Of a DNA stretch of 64,000 bases, positions 25,511-33,727 are shown piece by piece; positions within the stretch are counted from its first letter, which is position 1; every line of letters begins with the position of its first letter. Location: positions 62,001-126,000 of the forward strand of contig CALCHN010000027.1 in assembly GCA_937901255.1 (NCBI GenBank). Direction: 5' to 3'. Under the pieces are notes generated by a model. That model ran no database searches and was not told the DNA's origin. It saw only the letters and a list, made by a program, of their open reading frames with translations. Source of the DNA: an uncultured Flavobacteriales bacterium. Lineage in GTDB: Bacteria; Bacteroidota; Bacteroidia; Flavobacteriales_E; Vicingaceae. A program made the translations under genes and the position numbers.

Positions 25511-28500
25511 TTAATTAAATTTTTCTATTGCAATTAATGTGGAAAGGTTTTGATCTATTTCTACACTAACTCCCTCATTTAGTTCACTTACTACATCTAA
25601 ACGAGATGTTAAAGTTTCGGTGCAAATATAGTTTTTATTATTATTGATTGCTTCATTTATTTCATTGTGTTGCAAAATTTTAAGTGCTATTTTATCTGTC
25701 ACTTCAAAACCACTGTCTTTACGTAAGTTTTGGATACGATTGACAAACTCTCTGGCAATACCTTCTTCTTTTAATGTTTTAGAAATGGTAATATCTAAAG
25801 CAACCGTAAGTCCTCCTTCGGTTTGTACCAACCAACCCGGAATATCTTGTGTGGTAATTTCAACATCGTTGTTGTCTAAAATTACTTCTTGCCCTTCAAC
25901 GGTAATCGTTGCTCCTTGGTTACGTTCAAACGCTTGTATATCGTTTTGATTAAACTGATTTACCTGGGCAGCAATCTGTTTCATTATTTTACCATACTTT
26001 GGTCCTAATGTTTTAAAGTTTGGTTTAATGCTCTTTACCAATACACCCGAAGTATCTTCCAAATAGTCAATTTCTTTTACATTTACTTCCGATAAAATTA
26101 AATCGGCAACCTCTTGTAACTGACGTTTAAAAGTTGGATTTAAAATAGGTATCATTAGTTTTTGCAAGGGCTGACGCACTTTTATTTGTTCTTTCTTACG
26201 CAAACTCAACACCATAGAAGAAACTTGCTGAGCAATATCCATACGCTGTTCTAAGTCGGTATCAATGGCGTTTTCGTTTACTGTTGGGAAATCTGATAAA
26301 TGCACTGATGTTGTATTTCCTTTACCGCTAATACTGGTTAAATCAGTATATAATTTATCGGAATAAAATGGGGCGATAGGCGAAGCTAATTGGGCTACTA
26401 CTTCCAAACAAGTATAAAGGGTTTGATAAGCTGCAATTTTATCTTCAGAATAATCGCCTTTCCAAAAACGTCTTCTGCATAAGCGAACGTACCAATTACT
26501 TAAATGGTCGTTAACAAACTCCTGAATAGCTCTTCCTGCCCTGGTTGGTTCATACGAATGATAAGCTGCATCAACATCTTTAATCAACGAATTGAGTTTA
26601 GAAATAATCCATCTATCAATTTCAGGGCGATTTTCTATAGGTACTTCTGCTTCAGCATAGGTAAAATTATCTAAGTTAGCATACAAAGCAAAAAAGCCGT
26701 AAGTATTATAAAGCGTTCCGAAGAATTTACGTTGTACTTCGGTAATTCCCTCTAAATCAAATTTTAAATTATCCCAAGGTTGTGCATTGGTAATCATGTA
26801 CCAACGTGTAGCATCCGGACCATATTTATCTAGGGTCTCAAATGGATCAACCGCATTGCCTAAACGCTTACTCATTTTCTGCCCGTTTTTGTCTAACACC
26901 AAACCGTTAGACACTACATTTTTGTAAGCCACATGATCAAAAACCATAGTAGCAATAGCATGTAAAGTAAAGAACCAACCACGGGTTTGGTCAACACCTT
27001 CTGCTATAAAATCGGCTACCCCAAGTTGTTGTTTTTCAATTAAGTCTTTATTTTCAAACGGATAATGAAGTTGTGCTGTTGGCATAGAACCCGAATCAAA
27101 CCAAACATCAATTAAATCAGTTTCACGTTTCATAGGTTTGCCCGATGTTGAAACTAAAACGATATTATCCACATAGTTTTTATGTAAATCGAATTTTTCG
27201 TAATTGGCTTTATCCATGTTGCCTACTTCAAAATCGGCCAATGGGTTATTGGTCATAAAACCTGCAGCTATGGATTTTTCTATTTCGGTTTTCAGTTGCT
27301 CTACCGAACTGATGCAAATTTCTTCATCTCCTGTTTCTGTTCTCCAAATAGGAATGGGAATTCCCCAATAACGAGAACGAGATAAATTCCAATCGTTCAG
27401 GTTTTCTAACCAGTTACCAAAACGACCTGTTCCGGTGCTTTCAGGTTTCCAATTAATAGTTTTGTTCAACGCTATCATGCGTTCTTTTACCGCAGTAGTT
27501 TTAATAAACCAAGAATCTAACGGATAGTATAAAATAGGTTTATCGGTTCTCCAACAATGTGGGTAACTGTGTTCGTATTTTTCTACTTTAAAAGCTTTGT
27601 TTTCCTCTTTTAGTTTGATAGAAATTTCTACATCAACAGATTTTTCAGGAGCTTCTCCATCCTTGTAGTATTCATTTTTTACATATTTTCCTGCAAACTC
27701 CCCCATTTCTGGTCGGAATTTACCTTGTAAATCTACCAACGGAACAGGATTGTTATTTTCATCTAACACCAACATAGGTGGCACTCCAGCATCTTTAGCT
27801 ACTTTGGCATCATCCGCACCAAAGGTGGGAGCAATGTGCACGATACCGGTACCATCTTCGGTAGTTACAAAATCTCCGGGAATTACTCTAAAAGCTTTGT
27901 CAGCATTTTCATAAGGTAAGGCATAAGGCAGTAATTGTTCGTATTCTAAACCTACTAAATCTGAGCCTTTGAATTCTTTAGAAACTTTAAATCCAATTGG
28001 TTTCTTTTTTTTCTGATAATCAAAAAGATTATTTTCAATTATCTTTTCAAAACTTTCCTTAACGTTATTTAAATTTGAAATGTTCATATGAACTTCCTGC
28101 TCTATTCCTTCTTGAAAAAGAACCTCTTCAAAATGTTTGTAAAACAAATCTTTTGCAACAAATACGTAACTAGGTTTGTTTGTATATTGATTAATTGTAC
28201 CAACCATCACATAATCAATCTTTGGCCCAACAGCCAATGCCGTATTTGAAGGCAATGTCCAAGGGGTAGTTGTCCATGCTAAAAAATGAGCTTCATCCAC
28301 ACCCAACTTAGCAGCATCTTTTATCTTAAACTGAGCAACACAAGTCGTATCTTTTACATCTTTGTAGCAACCGGGTTGGTTCAACTCATGAGAACTTAAG
28401 CCTGTTCCTGCTTTTGGTGAATAAGGTTGTATGGTATAACCTTTATACATCAAACCTTTTTGGTGTAATTGTCCTAACAACCACCACACCGATTCGATGT

Positions 28501-28972
28501 ATTTATTTTCGTAAGTAATGTAAGGATCATCCATGTCCACCCAATAACCCATTTGGCGAGTAAGATTATTCCATACATCGGTATAACGCATTACTGCTTC
28601 TTTACAAGCGTTGTTGTATTCTTCAATGGTAATTTTTTTACCGATATCTTCTTTAGTAATTCCTAATTCTTTTTCTACACCTAACTCTACCGGCAAACCG
28701 TGCGTATCCCAACCAGCTTTACGTTTTACTTGATAACCTTTTAAGGTTTTGTATCTGCAAAAAATATCTTTAATAGCACGAGCCATTACGTGATGAATTC
28801 CCGGCAAACCATTAGCTGAAGGTGGTCCCTCAAAAAATACAAACGGTTTATTCTCATCACGCGAAGTAACACTTTGTTCAAAAACTTTATTTGCTTCCCA
28901 TTGTTCTAGCACTTGTTTGGCTACATTAGGAAGGTTTAATCCTTTATATTCATTGAACTTGCTCATACTCAT
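25511..28972 (-). CDS. ileS: Isoleucyl-tRNA synthetase (eukaryote-like, type 2)
   Basis: 1153 residues; the extra length over the roughly 940 of Escherichia coli and the KMSKR form (NGQKMSKRLGN) mark the eukaryote-like class. The HIGH region reads PSANGLPGIHHVMAR. The CP1 editing domain (WTTTPWTLPSNTA ... GTGIVHIAPTFGADD) and the anticodon-binding region with WYVRLCRRRFW are present. Type 2 enzymes are often less sensitive to mupirocin. Starts at ATG 28972 or two codons later. Followed 20 bases on by the DksA-like gene, so one transcript is likely. Confidence 0.96.
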   Translation of the reverse strand: MSMSKFNEYKGLNLPNVAKQVLEQWEANKVFEQSVTSRDENKPFVFFEGPPSANGLPGIHHVMARAIKDIFCRYKTLKGYQVKRKAGWDTHGLPVELGVEKELGITKEDIGKKITIEEYNNACKEAVMRYTDVWNNLTRQMGYWVDMDDPYITYENKYIESVWWLLGQLHQKGLMYKGYTIQPYSPKAGTGLSSHELNQPGCYKDVKDTTCVAQFKIKDAAKLGVDEAHFLAWTTTPWTLPSNTALAVGPKIDYVMVGTINQYTNKPSYVFVAKDLFYKHFEEVLFQEGIEQEVHMNISNLNNVKESFEKIIENNLFDYQKKKKPIGFKVSKEFKGSDLVGLEYEQLLPYALPYENADKAFRVIPGDFVTTEDGTGIVHIAPTFGADDAKVAKDAGVPPMLVLDENNNPVPLVDLQGKFRPEMGEFAGKYVKNEYYKDGEAPEKSVDVEISIKLKEENKAFKVEKYEHSYPHCWRTDKPILYYPLDSWFIKTTAVKERMIALNKTINWKPESTGTGRFGNWLENLNDWNLSRSRYWGIPIPIWRTETGDEEICISSVEQLKTEIEKSIAAGFMTNNPLADFEVGNMDKANYEKFDLHKNYVDNIVLVSTSGKPMKRETDLIDVWFDSGSMPTAQLHYPFENKDLIEKQQLGVADFIAEGVDQTRGWFFTLHAIATMVFDHVAYKNVVSNGLVLDKNGQKMSKRLGNAVDPFETLDKYGPDATRWYMITNAQPWDNLKFDLEGITEVQRKFFGTLYNTYGFFALYANLDNFTYAEAEVPIENRPEIDRWIISKLNSLIKDVDAAYHSYEPTRAGRAIQEFVNDHLSNWYVRLCRRRFWKGDYSEDKIAAYQTLYTCLEVVAQLASPIAPFYSDKLYTDLTSISGKGNTTSVHLSDFPTVNENAIDTDLEQRMDIAQQVSSMVLSLRKKEQIKVRQPLQKLMIPILNPTFKRQLQEVADLILSEVNVKEIDYLEDTSGVLVKSIKPNFKTLGPKYGKIMKQIAAQVNQFNQNDIQAFERNQGATITVEGQEVILDNNDVEITTQDIPGWLVQTEGGLTVALDITISKTLKEEGIAREFVNRIQNLRKDSGFEVTDKIALKILQHNEINEAINNNKNYICTETLTSRLDVVSELNEGVSVEIDQNLSTLIAIEKFN

Positions 28973-29261
28973 TTTTTATAATGAAGTGCGAAATTAATAA
29001 AATATGGGAGCAAAAAAGTTAATTATTAATGGTTATTTGTTAATCGTATGCTTCTCGCAAAGAAACAGAGATGCTAAAATTTATTAATTCGTAACCATTT
29101 TCACTAAACAACCTTCATTAAGACGCAAATTAATCAAGACACCATTGTTCTAAGCGGATGCTTGAAACAGAAAGGGTAAGCCCCTCCCAACAGGAGTATC
29201 TATCACACAAAGCTAATACCCATTCAAAGGGTGTATTAGTGTAGGATAATTGCTAATCACC
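28973..29261. other. Intergenic gap upstream of ileS
   Basis: 289 AT-rich bases between the ileS start and the caspase gene end (both minus strand). On the minus strand a TAATTTCG about 15 bases before ileS is a weak -7-like box. There is a short GC-richer stretch with no stable hairpin that I can support. No gene seen. Confidence 0.5.
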
Positions 29262-31574
29262 TCACTTCTTAATAAACAAAAAGTCGCTACCGGGTTCGTT
29301 GTTGCCGAACTCTCCAAATCGGGGTTGAGGATCTACTTTTTCTATGTAAGATAGGATTTCGTTTACGGTTAAAATACCGTCTTCGCCACCGTAACTTCTC
29401 AAAGCTTCTAAAAATTTACGGGTAAAAGGCGAGTGTTGTCCCGGACGTCCATCAGGAACATATTCTTTCCCTCCTGAGGTAAGGTAAAGTCTGGTTTTAT
29501 ACTTCATTTTACGATGAATAAAGTCTTCTTTTTCCACATCTTTATACATGCCCGTAGAACGACTTGCAGCAGCAATTATTGGGTCGAAAGTTCCTCCAAA
29601 ACAAGCGTCTAAGCTTAAAAAAATATGTTCGCAAGGAATATTATTTACTACCGTTCGTAAATTGCTGTGCGACAAAAAAGAAGTGTGAGCAATATCATCT
29701 GCTTTAGAATCTTTAGCAATTAAATAACCTTCTTTAAATACCTCATCGTAATAACCATGTCCGGCAAAAAAGACAAATAACTGGTCGTTTTCTCCATAAG
29801 GAATCATGGCATAAGTTTTTAGCTTTTTCAAGATATCGTCTAGTTTAGGGTTGCTAAGCACTTCTACCACAAAACCATAATCTTGCGATAAATCTTTTGC
29901 CATTTCACCCACATCAATAACAGGGTTTATTAAGTTATCAAAATTGTCGTACTCGCTAACAGCTATTAAAAGTGCATAATTGGTTTGCTTTTTTATACTG
30001 TCATTATTGGCAGTTTGGTCGGTGGGCAAAATAACGGAAGAAGTGGTATTATCAGCCGATTTTTGCTTTTTTAGGTGTTCAAAATTAAACGGGTTTTCGG
30101 TAGTAATTACTTCGTATTTTTTTTGAGTTTCGGGATGCACTAGTTGAAAGTTTTTGTATTCAAAATGCACATCGTTTTTTACTGAAGTCTTTTGTGCTGT
30201 TATATAAGCTTTTGAAATATTTTCTTTTAAAGCTTTAGCATCTTCTCTGGGAATAGCAACAGTAGCTTCAGTATTGCAAAATGCTATGTGATAAATTTCT
30301 TTATCGGCATCGTATTTTTTAAGTACTAACTTAAGTTGAGCTTGGTTATTGGTAGCTTTTGAAAAACCAAAAGTAGCTTCTTGTTTTTCCTGAATTTTTA
30401 CTAAAATAACTGAGCGGGCTTTTAGCAATCTTTCCCAATATTCTTTGCTGGTCTCAAACTCATCTTTGGGTGCAGCCAAATTTTTATCCAAGCTTTTTAT
30501 TATTTCTCTAGAAAAATCTTCTGTAAGAATGCTTTTTTGAGAAAAGGTTAAACTATTGCCCAAATAAGCCACTATTTTAGAAAAGTTAGAACTGTTAATG
30601 CCTTTAACATCCCAAATAATAGCGGTGTGGTCTTCTCCGCAACTTACCAGCTTTTTACCATCTAAACTGTAGTTTAAAGACAGAATATACGCATTGTGCC
30701 GTGGAAACTGTTTGCCGGCTGTCCAAGTGTTTTTTTGCTTTAAATAGGTTTCGATGATGGAACCATTTGCTACGGCTATACTTTTTCCATCGGGAGAATA
30801 TTTTACTTCTTTTATTCTACCTATTTTTACTTTTAAGGAATCTATTAAAGTAAAGTCTTTACCTGTGAGTTGGTACTCCCAAAATTTATCCGAAGTTCCT
30901 GCAATAAACCTGTTTTCGTAGGGATGAGCTTCTAAATAATTCAAGCCCCAATAAGTGGTGGGAAGCTTTTGCAAAAGCTCAAAATGGTTGTTTTTTTGTT
31001 GATAAACACTAATGTTAGCTGCTTCTCCACACACCATTAAATACTCGTCTTTAAAGGAAAAAACGGCATCGTAAACTCTTTTCTCTCCTTTTATTTCCTG
31101 AATTTCTATCCATTTATCATCTTTCAATTCAAAAATTTTAGCTGAATTATCGATGCCGGTAGAAACAAAACGATTGCCTTGATGATTAAAGTTGATGGTT
31201 ACAATTCTATCGCTGTGGGCAGTAATTAACTGTTCTACTTTCTGAGAAATAAGGTTGTAAACAGCAATGTCGCCAATGGAATTAAACCTGCCAATAAGCA
31301 AATATTTTTCGTTAGGAGAGAACGCTATTTTGCAAGAAGACCTATCATAAAGTGTATCGCCAACATGCGAGTAAAGTAAATTATGGAATTGATCAAAAAG
31401 AAAAATCTTGTTTTTATCGGAAGTGTAGGCAAAGTAGGTTTGGAAAGGCGAATACTGAGCCTCCATCATGTAGCCATCGCTTTCTATTACTTTGCTTTCA
31501 TTTAAGGTAATTTGAGCCAAAAAAGCTTGAGGCAAAAGCGTACATAAAACACATAAGGCAATTAATTTTTTCAT
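29262..31574 (-). CDS. Secreted WD40-repeat and caspase-like peptidase fusion
   Basis: 770 residues. The frame opens at 31667, but the start chosen is ATG 31574, which gives a signal peptide (MKKLIALCVLCTLLPQAFLA) and lies 30 bases after a -7 box. N-terminal half: WD40-like repeats (FAYTSDKNKIFLFD, HQGNRFVSTGIDNSAKIFEL, SLDGKKLVSCGEDHTAIIWD). C-terminal part: peptidase C14/caspase p20 domain with the His-Cys dyad: H606 in FFAGHGYYDE and C658 in SLDACFGG. Between them lies a less conserved linker. Bacterial caspase-like proteins with propellers are linked to signalling or cell death, but an exported one more probably works in the envelope; function unknown. Monocistronic; the next gene upstream is the divergent retron. 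Confidence 0.85.
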   Translation of the reverse strand: MKKLIALCVLCTLLPQAFLAQITLNESKVIESDGYMMEAQYSPFQTYFAYTSDKNKIFLFDQFHNLLYSHVGDTLYDRSSCKIAFSPNEKYLLIGRFNSIGDIAVYNLISQKVEQLITAHSDRIVTINFNHQGNRFVSTGIDNSAKIFELKDDKWIEIQEIKGEKRVYDAVFSFKDEYLMVCGEAANISVYQQKNNHFELLQKLPTTYWGLNYLEAHPYENRFIAGTSDKFWEYQLTGKDFTLIDSLKVKIGRIKEVKYSPDGKSIAVANGSIIETYLKQKNTWTAGKQFPRHNAYILSLNYSLDGKKLVSCGEDHTAIIWDVKGINSSNFSKIVAYLGNSLTFSQKSILTEDFSREIIKSLDKNLAAPKDEFETSKEYWERLLKARSVILVKIQEKQEATFGFSKATNNQAQLKLVLKKYDADKEIYHIAFCNTEATVAIPREDAKALKENISKAYITAQKTSVKNDVHFEYKNFQLVHPETQKKYEVITTENPFNFEHLKKQKSADNTTSSVILPTDQTANNDSIKKQTNYALLIAVSEYDNFDNLINPVIDVGEMAKDLSQDYGFVVEVLSNPKLDDILKKLKTYAMIPYGENDQLFVFFAGHGYYDEVFKEGYLIAKDSKADDIAHTSFLSHSNLRTVVNNIPCEHIFLSLDACFGGTFDPIIAAASRSTGMYKDVEKEDFIHRKMKYKTRLYLTSGGKEYVPDGRPGQHSPFTRKFLEALRSYGGEDGILTVNEILSYIEKVDPQPRFGEFGNNEPGSDFLFIKK

Positions 31575-31603
31575 ACAAAGCAGAATGAAACTATTTTTAT
31601 ATA

Positions 31604-31611
31604 CAAACATA
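31604..31611 (-). promoter_or_regulatory. -7 promoter box of the WD40-caspase gene
   Basis: TATGTTTG read on the minus strand (31611 to 31604) matches TAnnTTTG. Transcription would begin near 31599, about 25 nt before the ATG at 31574. No clear -33 box. Confidence 0.5.
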
Positions 31612-31732
31612 CTAATCTTTAACCGTATAGGAACAATTTTTTTTCTAAGTAGTTTTTTGATTCTCATTATTCACAAGGTTTTGAGGCAATAAACAAACAT
31701 TAGTGTAAACATATGTATTTACAAAACACAAA

Positions 31733-31760
31733 AAAAAGTAAAGAAATAGATTTACTTTTT
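31733..31760. terminator. Symmetric hairpin between the caspase gene and the retron
   Basis: AAAAAGTAAA (31733-31742), an 8-nt loop, and TTTACTTTTT (31751-31760): perfect 10-bp stem with A and T tracts, usable in both directions. It lies between two divergent promoters, so it would insulate them from each other or be a remnant of the inserted element. Confidence 0.5.
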
Positions 31761-31894
31761 AATGGATTAACTGCCACTTACCAATATTACTGCAAAGCTT
31801 ATAGACCGAATCATCCAGTTTAAATTGTAAGATCTTAAAATTAACGCCCCAAGAAAGAAATAATCACATTTTTATTAACTGACAGTAATATTTA

Positions 31895-31926
31895 TTTGGT
31901 AGTTTAAAATATTTATTTTACATTTG
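31895..31926 (+). promoter_or_regulatory. Promoter of the retron non-coding RNA
   Basis: TTTG at 31895-31898, 20 nt, then TACATTTG at 31919-31926, an exact Bacteroidota -33/-7 pair. The predicted start near 31932 places it about 26 nt before the a1 arm of the retron RNA. Confidence 0.8.
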
Positions 31927-31931
31927 CACCA

Positions 31932-32175
31932 GATTAGTTCTTTGAAAAGTGATTTGATGTCTAAATTCTAAATGGAGTTCCATTGACTGTCCGAAAGGAC
32001 AACCTTAATAGGTAAACTAACAGCAGCAATTTCCTTATCTAACTGTATCTGTCAAGACCAGAAATGATAAGATTATTTGTTTATAGTTGTTATTATGCTA
32101 TTATAATTATTAATATGCAGGAATTTTAAGAAAGTGTACGAGAACATTGTTTACGCATTTAGGAGTTAGACACCT
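31932..32175 (+). ncRNA. Retron msr-msd non-coding RNA
   Basis: Template and primer RNA for the reverse transcriptase encoded downstream. The diagnostic a1/a2 duplex can be read directly: 31958-31973 pairs with 32157-32172 over 15 bp with one mismatch (TGTCTAA with TTAGACA, then TTCTAAAT with ATTTAGGA). Just inside a1 are two short msr hairpins: ATGGA-GT-TCCAT (31972-31983) and TGTCC-GAAA-GGACA (31988-32001). The msd part (about 32003-32156) includes GTAAAC (32012-32017) pairing with GTTTAC (32149-32154) and a nested hairpin CTTATC/GATAAG (32034-32071). The branching guanosine is probably one of the Gs at 31974-31977; the usual AGC context is not obvious. Ends are approximate. Found by hand, not by a covariance model. 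Confidence 0.78.
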
Positions 32176-32191
32176 AAACTATTCATTTTTA

Positions 32192-32221
32192 ACATTATTG
32201 CGATATGCAGGGCAATAATGT
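32192..32221 (+). promoter_or_regulatory. Perfect 10-bp hairpin between the retron RNA and the first ORF
   Basis: ACATTATTGC (32192-32201) and GCAATAATGT (32212-32221) with loop GATATGCAGG. The loop shares the 9-mer ATATGCAGG with 32113-32121 inside the msd region. There is no U tract, so it could be a processing site, an attenuator or an operator for the downstream HTH protein; undecided. Confidence 0.55.
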
Positions 32222-32245
32222 CGTTGTCTTTAAAAACAATTAAAA

Positions 32246-32470
32246 ATGAGTAGATTAAAACAAAATCAAATCATTGATAGTGCAATACAAAGTGTTGTAT
32301 TTATCACAGAGAGCCAGTGTTCTCTTTCGGAACAAGACTTAATTGTCTTGAATGAAGCATTAGAAAGACTTCAATTCTTAAAAAGAAAAAAAGGTAAGAC
32401 CAACAAGCAAATTCAAAATGAAATTGCTAAAACTGTTGGCATTCTTATTGACTTTTTCACTAAAGATTAA
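32246..32470 (+). CDS. Small retron-associated protein of unknown function
   Basis: 74 residues, starting MSRLKQNQIIDSAIQS 25 bases after the hairpin. It is predicted helical, with SLSEQDLIVLNEALERLQFL then a basic stretch KRKKGKTNKQ and a hydrophobic end TVGILIDFF. No family recognised; no HTH or membrane segment. It lies between the retron RNA and the HTH gene in the same direction (68 bases to the next gene), so it is a component candidate: effector, antitoxin or RNA-binding accessory. Confidence 0.6.
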   Translation: MSRLKQNQIIDSAIQSVVFITESQCSLSEQDLIVLNEALERLQFLKRKKGKTNKQIQNEIAKTVGILIDFFTKD

Positions 32471-32538
32471 ATTGATGACTTAAAAGATGACTGAATAAAA
32501 ATCCGAACACTTCTTAAATTTTTTTCAAATACAAAAAA

Positions 32539-32829
32539 ATGGATTTAGGTAATATAATTAAAAATATCAGAAAACAGAAAGGTCAAACTCAAGGAGAGTT
32601 TGCACTTTCTTGTGGCATAACTCAAACTTATCTTTCGCAAATTGAAAGCAACTTGAAAGAACCTAACCTTTCAACATTAAAATCAATAAGCACAAGTTTA
32701 GATGTGCCACTTCCTATATTGTTTTTTTTATCAATGACTGAAGATGATGTGAGACCAAATAAAAGAAATGCTTTTAAAATTATAAGTCCTTCAGTAAAAT
32801 CATTAGTTAATGAATTTTTTGCAGTCTAA
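32539..32829 (+). CDS. XRE-family HTH protein of the retron
   Basis: 96 residues. A complete helix-turn-helix fills residues 1-68: IIKNIRKQKGQTQGEFALSC, GITQTYLSQIESNLKEPNLS, TLKSISTSLDVPLPILFFL. The remaining residues are a short tail. The gene overlaps the reverse transcriptase start by 20 bases, a sign of translational coupling. Retrons with an HTH gene as the associated protein are known in the published retron typology; whether this one is the toxic effector or a regulator cannot be told. Confidence 0.85.
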   Translation: MDLGNIIKNIRKQKGQTQGEFALSCGITQTYLSQIESNLKEPNLSTLKSISTSLDVPLPILFFLSMTEDDVRPNKRNAFKIISPSVKSLVNEFFAV

Positions 32830-33691
32830 AAATGAAATATTTAAGAAAACTGAGTTTAGAAAACTTTGTTTTATTTTAGGATTTAAGCGAAGTGAAATTA
32901 AAACACTTTTGGACAATATTGACGAAAATTACAATCAGTGGTCAGAAATAAAGAAAGATAAGAAAGGCGAGCCAAAAACATATTTAGATGGAACGATAAA
33001 GAAAAGAACTTTTAGAAATCCATCAATTCTGTTGAAGACTGTCCAAAAAAGAATTAAAATAAATATAATTGATAAAATTGTACTGCCAAATAATGTTCAC
33101 GGTGGTGTAAAGAAAAGAAGTAACATCACTAATGCAAAAGCACATCAAGGAAATAAGTATCTTTTTGAAACAGACTTACAAGAATTTTACCCAAATATAA
33201 GTAAGAAAAGTGTTTATGAGGCTTTTCTTGAACTAGGTTACTCCACTCATTTTTCGTATTGGCTCACAAAATTGACAACTAAGGATAATGAGCTACCACA
33301 AGGAAGTCCAACGAGTACAGGGATTTCAAATTTGGTCTTTGTTAAAACTGATATTAAACTTAATGAATTTTGTAAAGCCAACTCAATAACATACACAAGA
33401 TACATTGACGACCTAACATTTTCTTCTCAACAGGATTTTGGGAAGCACATTCAACAAATACTTGAAATTGTTAGTTCAGACAATTTTAAAATTAGTCGCA
33501 GAAAGACTGAATATAATGGAAATCAAACAATTACTGGGATTCAACCATTCTTGAATAAAATTGATGCTCCAAAACATTTGATAGAAAAGTCAAATATTGA
33601 AATAGAAACGAATGCTGAAAAGAAACCATATACGAACTACAGAAACAATATTTTAAAAACGAATGGAGGAAGGAAAAAAACTAACAAATGA
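32810..33691 (+). CDS. Retron reverse transcriptase
   Basis: 293 residues, a compact retron RT. Retron-specific motif NAxxH is NAKAH (residues 108-112), directly before the motif A aspartate (D122 in TDLQEFYPNI). QGSPTS is at 164-169, the catalytic YxDD is YIDD (198-201), and the retron VTG motif appears as ITG (241-243). The enzyme would copy the msd RNA into branched single-stranded DNA primed from an internal guanosine 2'-OH. Translation begins inside the end of the HTH gene. The short C-terminus (residues 250-293) is basic, as usual for msr binding. The operon ends near the convergent AsmA-like gene; no terminator was seen. Confidence 0.93.
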   Translation: MNFLQSKNEIFKKTEFRKLCFILGFKRSEIKTLLDNIDENYNQWSEIKKDKKGEPKTYLDGTIKKRTFRNPSILLKTVQKRIKINIIDKIVLPNNVHGGVKKRSNITNAKAHQGNKYLFETDLQEFYPNISKKSVYEAFLELGYSTHFSYWLTKLTTKDNELPQGSPTSTGISNLVFVKTDIKLNEFCKANSITYTRYIDDLTFSSQQDFGKHIQQILEIVSSDNFKISRRKTEYNGNQTITGIQPFLNKIDAPKHLIEKSNIEIETNAEKKPYTNYRNNILKTNGGRKKTNK

Positions 33692-33727
33692 CAGTCTTGG
33701 CAAACTATCCCCAACCTTCTTTCCCCA

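Noticed and set aside
29262..31574. WD40-caspase gene as part of the retron
   Set aside because: Divergent, with its own promoter, an intervening hairpin and a signal peptide; adjacency is not enough.
31575..31667. Longer start of the WD40-caspase protein
   Set aside because: It would need to start upstream of the -7 box at 31604-31611 and hides the signal peptide.
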